Positions 22,578 to 34,343 of a stretch of 52,568 nucleotides of DNA are shown one piece after another. Position numbers and translations under genes: made by a program. Origin of the DNA: Poronia punctata. Lineage: Eukaryota; Ascomycota; Sordariomycetes; Xylariales; Xylariaceae. The stretch lies in NCBI GenBank assembly GCA_022579005.1, contig MU401489.1:203016-255583 (forward strand). Direction: 5' to 3'. Numbering within the stretch: position 1 is the stretch's first letter; each line of letters starts with the position of its first letter. The notes beneath the pieces were generated by a model. It ran no database searches and was not told the DNA's origin. It saw only the letters and a list, made by a program, of their open reading frames with translations.

Positions 22578-24342
22578 TTACACAGTTACCATCATGCTGG
22601 CATTCTTATACCAGGTCAGTAAAGGATTCTCGCCGCTCTGGGTCTGCGTATCCTCCAGATAGGCCCACGAACGCATAAAGTCCTCGTGCGACATGACACG
22701 CGTCAATCTCCCCGTGATTGCTCCGTACACTGCTTCCATGGTGCGAAAGTCCGTGGGAAAGAGGATATCAAAATATCCTTGATGCACCTGGATGGTAGGT
22801 TAGTATAGTTAACAATAGCTAACAAGTAGTGGGGGCAAGGGGGTCAGGCCAAAGAGACGAGATCGGGGTGGGTTTACTAACCAGAGGCGTCGTCACGGGT
22901 ACCATACGCCTTTGGTACCTCGTCTGCACAACGGGGCTGTTGAGCCCCTTTACAGCATCGGGTAGGGCGTGGAAGTCGCTGGTTATGAGCCGGTGTGCGG
23001 GGAAATACTTTGATAGAATATCGAAGAATTGCATGAGACGCGTGGGAATGTACTCTGGATCGCTGAGATTGGGCGCGAAAGGTAAGTTCCTCTTGATAGA
23101 ACGCAACAGCTTGCTCGAGCTGTACGGTGCCGGATATCGGCCTCCCGTGGCAGCATGTCGTACGCGCATGTAGCGTGCTGCCACGGGGTCGAGAACAGGC
23201 TCGTAGAATTCGTAAAAGTCGCCTAGTTCGTCAATCAGCACCACACCCTGGAGCGGCTCCTCGGTCGTCAGGTCGTAGCGCACCACGTCGTGGGCGAAGT
23301 TGTCGAAAACCTCCATGGCGAGAAAGAAACAAGGCGATAGGACTGCGGAATCCCAGTCGAAGATGGACTTGTTCACGATCTCGACCTTGGAAGCGTGGCC
23401 TCGGCTTGCGGCGTCCGACATCATCTGCGAGTTCTGGAGAGCGGCAAGCGAGGATGAGATCTCGATGATCTTGTACTTGGTGCGGTCGTATACTGATGGC
23501 TCCACGTCCCGGATATAATCCAAAATATTCAACATCAGAGTTCCCCTGCCGGCGCCCATCTCGTAGATTATCAAGTCATGGTACGGATAGGTCGACATGA
23601 CGTAGTTGGAAAGGAGATATCGTGCGATAGACTCGCCGTAGTAGGGGCGGAAAAGCTCTGTTGGCGTGTGCCAGAGCTGCCGTGTATCGTCGTATTCCTT
23701 AGCGTCCAGCGCATCTTCGAATTCGGTGTACCGCTGCCCTAGTTGGGAGTAAAAAGCCGGTTCGTCCGGAAGCGCATTGAAATCGAAGGGCTGTCCCGGG
23801 CTAAAAATCACAACCTGCTTCGAGAAGTAACCGTAATTGGGGTTGTATAAGCTGTCTTTAAGAACGTTTGTTAGTGAAAGGGGGTCTTGTACAAAGTTGC
23901 CCCGAGGCTAGCAGCACGCCCAGGTCGACGGAGCTAGAATGAGGGCACAGAGTTTCCTTCGCACACCTTCTATAAAGTCCCTCATCAACATCTTGACTTT
24001 CTTGGGCCGTTCCATGCGCACGCGCAAATCGTTGGCTGTTACGGTGGGATATTGCTGGTACTCTTCTGACATATCGCTAGAGACTAACTCGGTCCGTTGC
24101 TGCCAATGTGTATCTTGTTCCTGAGTCTTCGGTTTCTCACCGCGGGACGTGATTCGCGAACTCATGGCCCTCTTGCCCTGCTGAGCCGGCCGTTCATGTC
24201 GGAGCTGTGTCTGACGTGTATGAGCGCCATGGTTGTGTTGCAGAGACGCAGCAAATGCCTTCGTGGTAAGCTTTCTCCTCGCTTGACACGCCGGGTGTCG
24301 AAACAGCTGTCGGAAGAGTTGTGTGATTAGAGGGGAATCCAT
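22578..24342 (-). CDS. NDUFAF7/MidA-type mitochondrial SAM methyltransferase
   Basis: Three exons give 519 aa: 24342-23967, 23855-22882 and 22787-22578. The first joint restores R-D-F-I-E-D-S-L-Y-N-P-N-Y-G-Y-F, a family signature. Donors are GTGTGC and GTTAGT, and intron 2 has a TACTAAC branch site. Exon 1 is rich in Arg, Gln and His and looks like a mitochondrial presequence. The methyltransferase fold is marked by I-Y-E-M-G-A-G-R-G-T-L (about 222-232), the glycine-rich SAM loop, and later A-M-E-V-F-D-N-F-A-H-D. Human NDUFAF7 dimethylates an arginine of complex I subunit NDUFS2 during early assembly; the same role is expected here. The gene is divergent from the Mcy1-like gene across 584 bp. 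Confidence 0.87.
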
Positions 24343-24926
24343 AATGTAATCCGTAACGACGCGGAGCGATCATGCGCCGGGCTCATATACGAGCTTTGAA
24401 GCCTTTTGAAGCTCTATTTTTTGGTTAGATAAATATCATGTCAATTTGCCTATCTGCCATCCTGATTCCTCAGTATCCGGCAAGGGATCCAATTGGGAGC
24501 TACCTGGTCTAGACTAGACTTAACCTAGGTAGGCTAAAGTAGCTGTAACCTGTACTCGTAGGCCCACCTCGCAAACCAAGCTTCAGGCTACTTTTTAGTA
24601 CCTACTATGACATGCACAAAATACCTTGATACAGCTATCTAACGTTGAGATAATAGGCAGTGGTATATACAGTATTTGAGGTTATTTTCGTACTAAACGT
24701 CTTTGTTGTTGTCACTATATAGTAGGTATTAGGAATTGTCTATTCTTTCCAGTTCTTTGTGCTAAAGTCTCAGTACCTAACCTGGGGCTATTCAAGAGCA
24801 CGATCCAGATGGACTGAAGCCCACTTTAGAAACCATTACATCAAAAATGACATAAGGCAGGTACTACCTAGTCTACTCGTAGGTTTCCAGCTCCAAATTT
24901 ACAAGAAGTACCTATCCATTACGAAC
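24343..24926. promoter_or_regulatory. Shared divergent promoter region
   Basis: These 584 bases separate the start codons of two divergent genes whose products are both expected in mitochondria. TACTCGTA occurs twice (24553, 24874), and an ACCTAGGT palindrome is at about 24525. The frame of the right-hand gene is open from 24759, but the downstream ATG at 24927 gives the family-like N-terminus. Confidence 0.45.
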
Positions 24927-26336
24927 ATGTCGTTCAGCGACCATCCGCGAGCTTACGGAACGGCGGCCGTAACATTTGCCTTCGTTGCCGGTGTGCTCGT
25001 GACTTTGGGTTTCAAGGACTTATACCCAGACCTAGAAACGAGGTATCAACAAAAACGCGGCTGGGCGAAAAAAACCGGCAGGCGGGCCTCCGTCTCCAAT
25101 AATAATAACACGGCGGGTAATAACAACCAGGACCGTCGTAGAAGATCAAGTTTCTTCTGGTCGTCTCCCGTGTCTCTCGAGGACCACGAGGCAATCGCAA
25201 AACAAGATGCTCTCGGCCTCAACTTACGCTCTTCCGGCATCGTTCCCGGTATCGAGGGCTGCATCGGCGGGACGCCGCTCATAGAGATCCAGAGTCTGTC
25301 CCAAGCGACGGGTCGCACCATCCTCGCCAAGGCCGAGTTCCTCAACGGAGCCGGCAATAGCCCAAAGGACCGCGTGGCATTGCGCATGATCCAGGCCGCC
25401 GAGGAGGAAGGGGTTCTAGTTCCCGGCAGAGGCGATACTATCTACGAAGGTACCGTCGGAAGTACCGGCATCTCGATAGCGGCCCTCGCCCGTGCCAAGG
25501 GTTATCGCGCGCACATCTGCATGCCCGACGACCAGAGCCTCGAAAAGTCGGATCTGTTGCATCACCTCGGTGCGACGGTCGAGCGCGTCCCCGTGGCGCC
25601 CATCACGTCGCCCTCGCACTTTGTCAACCTCGCACGACGCCGCGCTCTCGAGCACACGGCGTCGCAGGAGGATGATAGCAAGGGTTTCTTTGCCGACCAG
25701 TTCGAGAACCCGGCCAACTACCAGGCGCATCAGACCGGCACGGGGCCCGAGATCTTGGCCCAGACGGACGGCTGCGTCGATGCCTTTGTGGCGGGCGCAG
25801 GGACGGGAGGCACCATCGCCGGCGTGGCGCGATATCTGAAGTACGATGCTAAACTTCCGGATGTCCGCATAGTCCTGGCCGACCCGCAAGGTAGTGGCCT
25901 CTATAACAAGATCAAGCATGGTGTCATGTACAGCCCGACGGAGAAGGAGGGTACACGCCGGCGCCAGCAGGTCGATTCTATTGTGGAAGGCGTGGGTATC
26001 AATCGTGTGACGGAGAATTTCGAGGCTGGCCGCGATCTGATCGACGATGCGGTTAGGGTTACGGACGAACAGGCCTGTAAGATGGCGCGCTGGCTTGTCG
26101 AACAAGATGGTATATTTGTGGGCAGTAGCAGCGCTGTGAACTGCGTTGCGGCCGTAGTTACCGCTATGAATATGCCAGAGGGTAGTCGAGTCGTCACATT
26201 ATTATGCGACTCGGGAACAAGGCATCTTAGCAAACTGTGGAAGAAGATCGCCGACATGGGACTGGAAGACGAGCCGAAACCAAACGATTTATTTACCCTC
26301 TTGAACATCGAGAAAACGGACGTAATATCGACTTGA
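24927..26336 (+). CDS. Mcy1-like membrane-anchored cysteine synthase
   Basis: A single exon encodes 469 aa from the ATG at 24927. An in-frame ATG further upstream would add residues with no family character. A hydrophobic segment (about residues 12-28) is followed by a basic, Asn-rich linker, then the fold II PLP enzyme core. N-S-P-K-D-R carries the PLP lysine (about K147). G-T-V-G-S-T-G (about 175-181) is the phosphate-binding loop. G-A-G-T-G-G-T and the late D-S-G-T-R-H complete the set. The anchored N-terminus sets it apart from cytosolic OAS sulfhydrylases. It matches yeast Mcy1 (YGR012W) and fungal 'cysteine synthase 2' proteins at the mitochondrial outer membrane. The reaction expected from the family is O-acetylserine plus sulfide to cysteine; real activity in this subgroup is uncertain. 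Confidence 0.88.
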   Translation: MSFSDHPRAYGTAAVTFAFVAGVLVTLGFKDLYPDLETRYQQKRGWAKKTGRRASVSNNNNTAGNNNQDRRRRSSFFWSSPVSLEDHEAIAKQDALGLNLRSSGIVPGIEGCIGGTPLIEIQSLSQATGRTILAKAEFLNGAGNSPKDRVALRMIQAAEEEGVLVPGRGDTIYEGTVGSTGISIAALARAKGYRAHICMPDDQSLEKSDLLHHLGATVERVPVAPITSPSHFVNLARRRALEHTASQEDDSKGFFADQFENPANYQAHQTGTGPEILAQTDGCVDAFVAGAGTGGTIAGVARYLKYDAKLPDVRIVLADPQGSGLYNKIKHGVMYSPTEKEGTRRRQQVDSIVEGVGINRVTENFEAGRDLIDDAVRVTDEQACKMARWLVEQDGIFVGSSSAVNCVAAVVTAMNMPEGSRVVTLLCDSGTRHLSKLWKKIADMGLEDEPKPNDLFTLLNIEKTDVIST

Positions 26337-26721
26337 AAGGGACAATAACGATTATCGAATTACTCTTTATTTTTTTTTGTTTTTTTGTTCGGATTCCTCA
26401 CTACAGCTGATGCTGAGGGAATCATGGAAAAGCCTAATATCATGAACTGACCTATGGTACATTAAGCATGATATGCAAGACATGCATTCATGGCGAGCCG
26501 AAACCTCGCGAGACGAACCCCAATGTCTCACTGGCTAGTCCCTGGAGAGCGTCCCAAACCCGAAGATCGTCGATCGTCTAGAAAAAAACTCCTGGCTTTC
26601 CCGAGAAAGCATAAAACGCCTACCTGCTCTGGTGCTCAATCGCACCAGCCATGACCCTCATAAACCAATGCACAAAGTCTACGGTTCTTCCGACTGGAAC
26701 CAGTAGTGTCAAGAAAGGAGA
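26337..26721. other. Convergent spacer
   Basis: This 385-base stretch lies between the stop of the Mcy1-like gene and the terminal exon of the convergent TFIIS gene. Apart from a T-rich run near 26366-26385, consistent with a 3' end signal, I see nothing. Confidence 0.4.
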
Positions 26722-27939
26722 TCACGAAAACTAGACATGGTCAGTGTATTTATAATAATGACGGTAGGGTATAGGCTGGGCACAGGGCTGTGGGGCAAAA
26801 AGAAAAGAAAAGATCCCTGAAATAGAAAGGGAACGATAGTGAGTAGTGGGAGAAATAAAAGGACTCATACCTTCCAACGCTTTCCACAGTTGGTACAGAG
26901 ACAGAAAGTAGTCATCGGCTCATCAGCACTTCGTGTCTGAGCTTGGCTGTAGCTGACCATCTTCATTTTGCAGTTGCTGCACTCAAGTGTGTCGCTAATG
27001 CTCCTCTCTTCTTTGGGGACTTGTGCCTTCTTCATGTTCTCCTCCTCCAGCTTCGCATCCGCCTGTCGTTGCTCTGCGGATAGCAGTTGTTTAGAAGTCA
27101 TGACGACAAACTTTTCCGGGGCGATGACACCGGACATGACGTTGCGTCCTAGCTCGGCGTTGGTCTTAACCTTGAGATTTTGGAAGAGGGACCGGACTTT
27201 CTCCTTGTACGGTTGACCTTCGCCTTTGTACGCTTTAAACGCCGCTGCTTCCACTTCTATGGCTTTGTTGAGCACAACGTCCTCGGGTTCGCGGGATCTA
27301 TATGCAAGGCCATTATATAACACGCCGATACTATTGTCGCGAACTTTAGACCCCGTGCGCTGGATGTCGACGTTATCGGTCGTGAATTTGCGAGTTTCCG
27401 GATTGCCTTCGTATGTCTTCTTGTTGCTGCTGCCGCCGCTGCTGCCGCCTCCGCCGCCGCCGTTACTACTCGTCGCAACAGGCTTGGGCGCGGGAGACAT
27501 GGCTTTGCCGGCAGGGGAAGCAGAGCCGCGGACCTGCTTGGATTTTTTCTCCTCTTCGACGAACTTTCTCCATTTTGTCACGATAGTCGTGGCGGCCTTG
27601 CAGACGTCCTTGTTTGGGTCTTTTCGCAGATGTCCAACGATGAGGCCAGCCTTGGTGGTCTGCGCGAGTCATGGTTAGCAAGCAAGAGATGGATGAATCC
27701 GGAGCTCAGAGTGAAATAATGTATAGTCTCCAGTATGCGACGGGTACAAGGGGTCGATTCAAAGTAACTCGAGCCACATGTTATCCACCAGAAAACACAC
27801 ATACCCTTAGCATCTCCTCCGTAGGGCGGAAGTCCTTGAGACCATCTAGAACCGATATTATGGAAGTAGGCGCTTCTTTGGCCTCTCGAGCTTTCTGCAG
27901 GGCCTTGACCCGGAGCTCGAATTCTCGGCGGTCCAACAT
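26722..27939 (-). CDS. DST1: Transcription elongation factor TFIIS
   Basis: Three exons give 310 aa: 27939-27805, 27659-26871 and 26730-26722. The N-terminal LW domain (1-80) runs across intron 1. A Ser/Gly/Lys linker is followed by the Pol II-binding central domain (about 135-250: R-D-N-S-I-G-V-L-Y-N-G-L-A). The C-terminal zinc ribbon has Cys272, Cys275, Cys300 and Cys303 and the catalytic acidic pair Asp291-Glu292. Reading on past exon 2 would end in W-K-V. A GTATGAG donor, a CTGAC branch site and a CTAG acceptor 140 nt later add a nine-base exon coding Phe-Ser-stop, which restores the conserved W-K-F-S end. Yeast Dst1 is 309 aa. TFIIS rescues backtracked Pol II by stimulating transcript cleavage. 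Confidence 0.9.
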
Positions 27940-28916
27940 TTTTGCAATAGAACGTGCACACGAATGCGAAGAACTAGCAGAGGTATGTTGGTTGGTTTGC
28001 AAGTTGGCGGTTGTCGGCCGGTATTAAAAAGCCTTTCGTTACCTAAGTTGCCTGGTTCAGGAACAAAGGTTTGTCAGGCCAGATAACCGATTGAGGGATG
28101 GATGCCACTTCTATTGTCGGCCGGGTGTTATTAACAAATACGTAAGGTATCGATATCCCGCGTATGCTTTCAGAAAACATGCGCCTGGTCGTAAAGGACC
28201 TAAGGCCAAAAGCGGATTAGTCGGAGCCCCAGATCAGGTAGTACGTGTAGGCAAAGATAAGCCTACAATAGGTACCTTTACCTTTTGACTGCAAATCCAC
28301 CGGTGGTCCTTCAAGGAAGAAAGGACGGGCAGGTCAGTTGGAGAGGCAAGATTGAGGAGTATGATATCCGCAGGTAAAGAGTTAGAATGAGGTCAAGTTG
28401 ACAGGAAAACACAGACCATACGAGTAGTCACATGGGTTAAGCCTGCGTGTACGTGTGGACTCTGGAGGTATGTACAGGTATCCATGTACACGGGCAAAAG
28501 GTTACGGGCCACATTCCTACATGGGCAAGCCATCCCCGCCCACAAACCTCCTACCCTATACGCGCAGTTTTCCTACGTTCGTTCAATGGCAATGGCCTGG
28601 CAGGGCCTGGTAGCTTCACGCAACAAAACCTCTTTACGCGCGACGCGACCTACGCAATTACACCTACAGTGTTTTGACGCGGATAGTGTGGAGCCATCCA
28701 GCCTTCCCTTCACCCAAGCACTTCAAAGCAGTAATTCCACCAGCATTTCTTTGCTTTTTTTTTGTCATTAGAAGTTGGCATTGAATTGGTGCTTTTATTG
28801 AACATAACATCTACAAAGTGCGATTACTCAAACGCGCAATTGTCTTTCTCAATTATAGAGTATACGTATTTCCTAATCGCATACTTAAAAATACAACACA
28901 ATTCTCTGTAACCACG
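27940..28916. other. Divergent spacer, TFIIS / Cys-rich protein
   Basis: About 1 kb between two divergent starts. It holds TACGTGTA at 28242 and TACGAGTA at 28419. I see no gene. Confidence 0.45.
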
Positions 28917-29695
28917 ATGCAACTAAAGCGCAAGAGGTCCGAATCCGAACTCTCAAACTCAACAACAAGCACCTTCAACTCGCCTCCCCGACCGGGTCAT
29001 CTCTCTTTCCCATGTAGAGACAATTTAATAGAGACAGATGGCCCTACCTTTGGTTCAGGCACATGTCTGTCGACACGTCATAGCCGATACGTTCCCGGTC
29101 GGACAATGAAGCGAATGCGTGACAATCGACCCTCAGAGAGCGAGGTGCATAGTAAGTTTAGTATTATATGTCTGTTTTTGGCGACAGGAAATAGTGGAGA
29201 GAATATTTGAACGTCGACTTACGAAGCCTACTCGCTACAGAACGAACCCTCAATATTCTATATACAGCACAACGTCAGCAAACCCAAGGCGACGGAATGT
29301 CCGCGGAAAGCCCACAACACCCCGTACCCGCACAGCCGACTCCTCTGTCCTCTCAACAGACCAGTCTCCACAGTTTCTGGAACCTACCTTCACGTCCATC
29401 AACTCTCCCTACTTCAAATCTACCGGATATCCCAGGGGACAGACCAACCGAATGTGAGGATTGTGGGAAACAATTCGGGAGTGACGACGATGATATGATG
29501 GAAGACGACGACATGCTAGGCTCCGGCGGGGCTTGCTGCAGCGCTTGTGGCAAACATGTTTGCTCGTACTGTTCCATAAGCAATCTAGGTGAGCAACGGA
29601 GGTGCTTGGCCTGCGCTGGGACAAGAACGGGACACAGCACGGCAAATAATCCCGTGGCGTTCCGGGCGAGAGACATGACTACTTGGCTTTGTTGA
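28917..29695 (+). CDS. Cys-rich putative zinc-binding protein
   Basis: Two exons give 229 aa: 28917-29151 and 29241-29695. The intron is 89 nt with a GTAAGT donor and a CTACAG acceptor. This acceptor keeps the downstream frame; the nearer CGACAG acceptor would run into a stop. The N-terminus is basic (K-R-K-R-S) and Ser/Thr-rich. A helix with R-T-L-N-I-L-Y-T-A-Q-R follows the junction, then S-L-H-S-F-W-N-L-P. The C-terminus carries paired cysteines: C-E-D-C, C-C-S-A-C, C-S-Y-C and C-L-A-C, with an acidic Asp/Met loop between the first two pairs. The spacing suggests a two-zinc treble-clef or RING/FYVE-like module. I do not recognise a named family; a nuclear role is a guess from the basic start. 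Confidence 0.65.
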
Positions 29696-30765
29696 GTTGG
29701 ACTTCTTGTGCCTTTGAGGTGATGGTGTTGGCTAGGGCCGGCCATTAGTTCCGTCCAGATACTAGCGGCTTTCCGATATTGGTTGCTTGTTTACGGGTTT
29801 TTAGGCCTTCTGTTCTGCTGGCGTTTTATGGGATGGCGCTGGTCTGAGGGTATATCTTGTCCTGTGGAGTTAGGCGGCTTTGCTTTTTCAGGTTCTATAC
29901 TCATCAAGCGTATCTATAACTGGGCAGTGTTACAGTGACACGCAGTATTCAGGTATATTCCTAAGCTCTTTACCGTTTGTTTGTAAAACATGGCCCAGGC
30001 CCATGATTAGACTGTTGTGATACGCTCTCTATCTACACTACAAGTATAAGCAGCCGACCAACTGTCAAGTGTTCAGAGTAGGACAAAAGGATGCCGAGCA
30101 ATCAAATATACTGCAAAGCAAAAGCGTGTAAGATGATATACCTCTGTAAATTAGTTACTAAATACTGGACATTCTATATACTACATGTCTAGGTCCACCT
30201 ACAGCGTAACAGCAACTCACTCCTTTTGTTGCCAGCACCGTAAGCCCCCCTTTCATATAAGATCTTAAGACTTCTCAGAGCATAGTACCTATAATAGAAC
30301 TCGCCTGCCAAACCCTTGTGGGGACCTGACGGTTCATATGGAAGTCCTGAAAATAGAGTAGTCTGGTTATCTCCATTAAAGTCGTAACAATAGCTAATAT
30401 GGACCTATCAAATCCAGGATGTAGACTAGGTGTTAAGTGCATGTGTCCATTAGGGACAGTTATAGACTTTGGGGTTGATCACTTTGTCTGCGACGATCCA
30501 TTTTATAGCACCCAATGTCTTGCAGTAGCGGTTTGCCTTAACCTAAGTGGGCTTAGAACGAATGCGGGGCATATGCGTCATCCCGTGGCATGTGTAGCGC
30601 ATGTTCACATGTATGTGCACCTACTCGTAAGTTAGAAGGGCACCTCCTCACATCTGATAAACCTAAACGGATAGATAAGGTATTTCAGCTTAGGTAAAGG
30701 GCTACCTTAAATCGTTGTGACCACTGGACTCCTCAGATAGAGCCTTACAGTTCAATTCCAGGCAC
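29696..30765. other. Spacer upstream of MEMO homologue
   Basis: About 1.1 kb with no gene I can support. TACTCGTA is at 30622. Confidence 0.4.
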
Positions 30766-31839
30766 ATGATGAAGCTCAACGGCACGCGAGAAGCTGGCAA
30801 GGCCGGGTCGTGGTATGAAGAAGATGCGGAGATCCTGTCGGAGCAGCTGGATGGCTTCCTTGACAATGTACCGGCCACAATCGATGGCTCAACTCCGCCC
30901 ATCCCCGGGGCCAAGGTTATAATAGCTCCGTATGTGTCCCGGTTTCGTCGCTTATCCGAACTGGACGGCAGGAACCATTTTTGGATATGGACACGGATTG
31001 GTTGACTACTATTTTACAGACATGCGGGCTATTCGTACTCGGGGCCATGTGCCGCTTGGGCCTACAAGTGCCTCGACCTCTCGGGAGCGAAACGAATATT
31101 CCTTCTAGGTCCTTCACATACCTATTATCTTCGCGGTTGCGCCTTGACTAAATTCGCTAAATATGCCACGCCCTTTGGTGATCTGACCGTCGACGAGGAA
31201 GTTGTACAGGCGTTGCGAGATACCGGCGAGTTCCAGGACATGACCACTCGCGGAGACGAAGACGAGCACTCTCTAGAGATGCACTTGCCGTATATTTACA
31301 AACGTCTAACCCAGACGTTTGCTTCGACGAGTGAATACCCAACTCTTGTGCCCATTCTAGTGGGCGACAACAATAGAGCGCAGGAGAAGCAGTTTGGCGC
31401 ATTGCTGGCCCCGTACCTACAAGATCCCGACAACGTCTTCGTGGTCAGCTCCGACTTCTGTCATTGGGGTGCTAGATTCAGCTACACGGCATACACCCCT
31501 GGGGGTGTCGTGGAGAACATCGCCTCGTTGACTTACAAGAATCGCAAGCCTACGGATCCGCCCATCCACGAGAGCATCAAGCTGATCGACCAACTCAGCA
31601 TAAATGCCATTGCTGGCGGTCACCACGACGACTTTGTCGACAATCTTAAGAAGACGAAGAATACAGTCTGTGGACGACATCCCATCGGGGTCACGATGGC
31701 AGCCCTTGAAATCCTAGCTAATAATTCGCCCGACGCGAATAAGTATAAGTTCAAGTTCGTACAATACCAGAGGAGCAGCTTGGTGGAAGAGTATGCGGAT
31801 TCAAGTGTGAGTTACGCTTCTGCGTATGCGCTTGTTTAA
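30766..31839 (+). CDS. MEMO1 family protein
   Basis: Two exons give 327 aa: 30766-30929 and 31020-31839. The 90-nt intron splits a Pro codon in I-I-A-P-H-A-G-Y. Two ATGs lie in a row at the start; either could serve. Family landmarks are R-E-A-G-K-A-G-S-W-Y near the N-terminus, P-H-A-G-Y-S-Y-S-G (His56), L-G-P-S-H (His88), the E-H-S-L-E-M-H-L-P stretch, S-S-D-F-C-H-W-G (Asp200, His203) and C-G-R-H-P-I (Cys272). These map on the His, His and Cys metal site of human MEMO1, a dioxygenase-like fold reported to bind copper or iron and to be linked to cell motility and redox signalling. The fungal role is unknown; yeast Mho1 is the counterpart. Confidence 0.92.
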
Positions 31840-32586
31840 GGGGAAATTACTTGAGTCCAATGTTGTCTCTGTGGTGCTTCCAGAGCTTGTACTTGAGCCG
31901 CTTCTTTATACAAGACAAACTGCACATACTGCTCAGACTGTCGGCTACACATGGGCGGGCATAACGAGATATTTTGTTCCATAGTCATTCCTGGAACAAC
32001 AACAGCAGAACGGGCCAGGAAGTAGCTGTATTTCGACTCTCGAGTTCGGCTTCAAATAGGTTTCAAACTGGACGTGGGAAAGCTAGATAGACACAAGATT
32101 AAGAGAAGCCGCTCCATAATATAGTAAACCTGAGTGCTCAAATACGAGTACTCTCTGCTGTACTGTACTTAACCTGCGATGGATGAGACGCTATCCCGCT
32201 AATTGATACTTCCAAGTATATCACAGCAATGGGTAAGATATGAATTATTGTTTCACTGCTTGTCTGGACCTGGGGGGGAGGGATAACCTGTCGACTTTTA
32301 CTTGCCTGTATTCATAATGCTTATGGATAATAGAAGAGATTGATTGGCTGCAGGATTTCGGGGGTTGAATCTAACCGCTAGGTGGGGTATCCCTGTCACT
32401 AACCTAGCCAAAACCCGCTTGTCCATATTCTTTTGGATGTTCTTCTGAGCAGCCGCGTCAATCCCGCTTCAGACAGATCGGTCAAAGTTTACCTGTACAA
32501 AACTGTTTCCAGCACATCCATCTATCTACTAGTAGAACAGATACCACCGAAACAACAATCCTCGCCCACACCAACCTACCGAAAAA
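31840..32586. other. Spacer, MEMO / HYPK
   Basis: These 747 bases lie between two plus-strand genes. TACGAGTA occurs at 32143. No gene seen. Confidence 0.4.
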
Positions 32587-33028
32587 ATGGCCGAGCCCCA
32601 AACCGTCAACGAGGTGGAAGAGGAAGTGACGCAAGCAAAGTCGGCCGAAGACCGCAAAGCAGCCGCCGCCCTCGCGAGCCTAGATTCGAACGGCGACGGC
32701 GCCGAGGCATCCCAAGTCGACGCCGCCAGCGCGAGCAAAGCTATACGGAACCTTGCTACGGCGGCACCTACGGAGAAGAAGGACGTGAAGAAGGTCAAGG
32801 TTGATGCTGGTGACGTTACTCTACTTGTGAGTTCAGCTTTTTTTTTTTTTTTGCTACACAAAACTACTCGTACCTTTGGGAATTGGAGTTGGGGGTCTGA
32901 CTGACTTTGCTTCGATTAATCAGGTTGACGAGCTCGAGATGACGAAAGCGAAAGCTACGGAATTGCTCAAGGCGCATGATGGGGACGCGGTCAGGGCTAT
33001 GAGGGATTATATCAAGGTGCAATTCTGA
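32587..33028 (+). CDS. HYPK-like UBA protein (NatA partner)
   Basis: Two exons give 114 aa: 32587-32826 and 32924-33028. The intron (97 nt, GTGAGT..AATCAG, phase 0) contains a T run and one TACTCGTA. The N-terminal half is acidic and Ala-rich. It leads into K-V-D-A-G-D-V-T-L-L and, after the junction, V-D-E-L-E-M-T-K-A-K-A-T-E-L-L-K-A-H-D-G-D-A-V-R-A-M, a three-helix UBA domain of the HYPK/NAC-alpha type. Length and layout fit HYPK, which binds the ribosome-associated N-terminal acetyltransferase NatA (Naa10/Naa15) and tunes its activity. NAC-alpha itself is excluded because there is no NAC beta-barrel domain. Confidence 0.85.
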
Positions 33029-34343
33029 GAGAAAGAGAAGGAGAAGGAGAAAGAGGGAAAAAATTATAACGACCATGAGATTATGCATAGGTGGATAAAG
33101 GCGTCCGGGTGTTTGTTTTACTCGTACATTTTTAAGGGGGGAAGGGGAGGGGGAGGGGGAAAAGGAAAATAGAAGTATATTCAGCCGGTTCTAAAGAATG
33201 AACATGAATAGATTTTGGCGGTTTAATGAAAGCTACGATTATTTGAGTTTCCGGCAATATCGCGATGTCATTCTGTTCCTGGAGGTGTTACGGGAAGTCG
33301 AGCATACTTAGCTCTGAGAACAACGCTTAGTGTTTGTTTGATCCCCCCCTAACTAGAAATAGGGGCTAATCACTCTCAGCTTGACAGGAGAATCTGCCAT
33401 TTTTTTTTCTTCATATCTACGAATATAGGCTGATGTTTACTCTGCGTAATCTCGAGATACCTACCGCAACTCAAATGCAGTAGATATACGTGTAGGCGAA
33501 AGGTGCATGTGACGAATATCGTTATTATTACTCGTAGATATCACTGGCTGTACCTTACTTAGGTAATCATGGCCTTCTATGTAATTATATGGATGTTATA
33601 CATATGTAGATTCATTGCGGCGTGGCTGACCTTGAGCTTTGGGGAGGTAGGGACGGTACGATAGGTGGGGTGGGTAGCTGAAGTTCTGAACATCCTAAGC
33701 GAGGTAAACCGAGCAAGCCAATCGCCGCGAGCACCGCTCATGCAGGTCGTTCGGGACCAGAGAGATCCGAAACTGTGAGGTATCCACTTTACCCATACCA
33801 CCTTCAGAGACGAAATGCGAAGACAATGTCAAAGACCAGGTGGTTTTGCATTTGCCCATTTTTGTATGCCTTTCCGGGCAGTCTGTGTACAATATATACA
33901 CGTACTAGTTCCTGCTTTTACGCAATGTAGCTTTCGGGTACTTTCCAAAGCCACCCGCCACTAGGGGGGTGAATGTTGATGACTAATTGGATGCTCTGAA
34001 CGGAGCCCATCTCCAAAATATTCCTCTCTCGATTCTCATGTCCACATATAATAAACCATTGGTTTGATCTCTTTGTCTTTCTTCCATGTAACAAGAAGGA
34101 GCCAGCCGAGGCTTGTTTCCACACATCTAGTTTTGGGATTTTTAAATCTTAAAACTGCAACATAACTTCTTAACCTAGTAGACTAGACTCTAGAGCACCC
34201 CTTTTCACACCCTCTCCGACAACCTCAGTAACCGAATAAATGGGACGTCGCGGTTGAAAAATCCGCATAAAACGCCTCAACAACCATAAGTGGAAAAGAA
34301 CAGGACAAGAGTATACTGTCTAACCTAAGCCTCACTAGTAAAG
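33029..34343. other. Spacer upstream of second P450
   Basis: About 1.3 kb without a supportable gene. It carries TACTCGTA at 33119 and 33529, and TACGTGTA/TACACGTA at 33487 and 33897. A G-rich purine tract lies near 33135-33170. Confidence 0.4.

Noticed and set aside
24759..24926. In-frame upstream extension of the cysteine synthase
   Set aside because: The added residues have no targeting or family character, while the ATG at 24927 gives a short N-terminus with a membrane segment as in Mcy1-like proteins.
25416..26105. 229-codon antisense frame across the cysteine synthase gene
   Set aside because: The sense strand has all PLP-enzyme motifs; the antisense frame is a by-product of GC-rich codon use.
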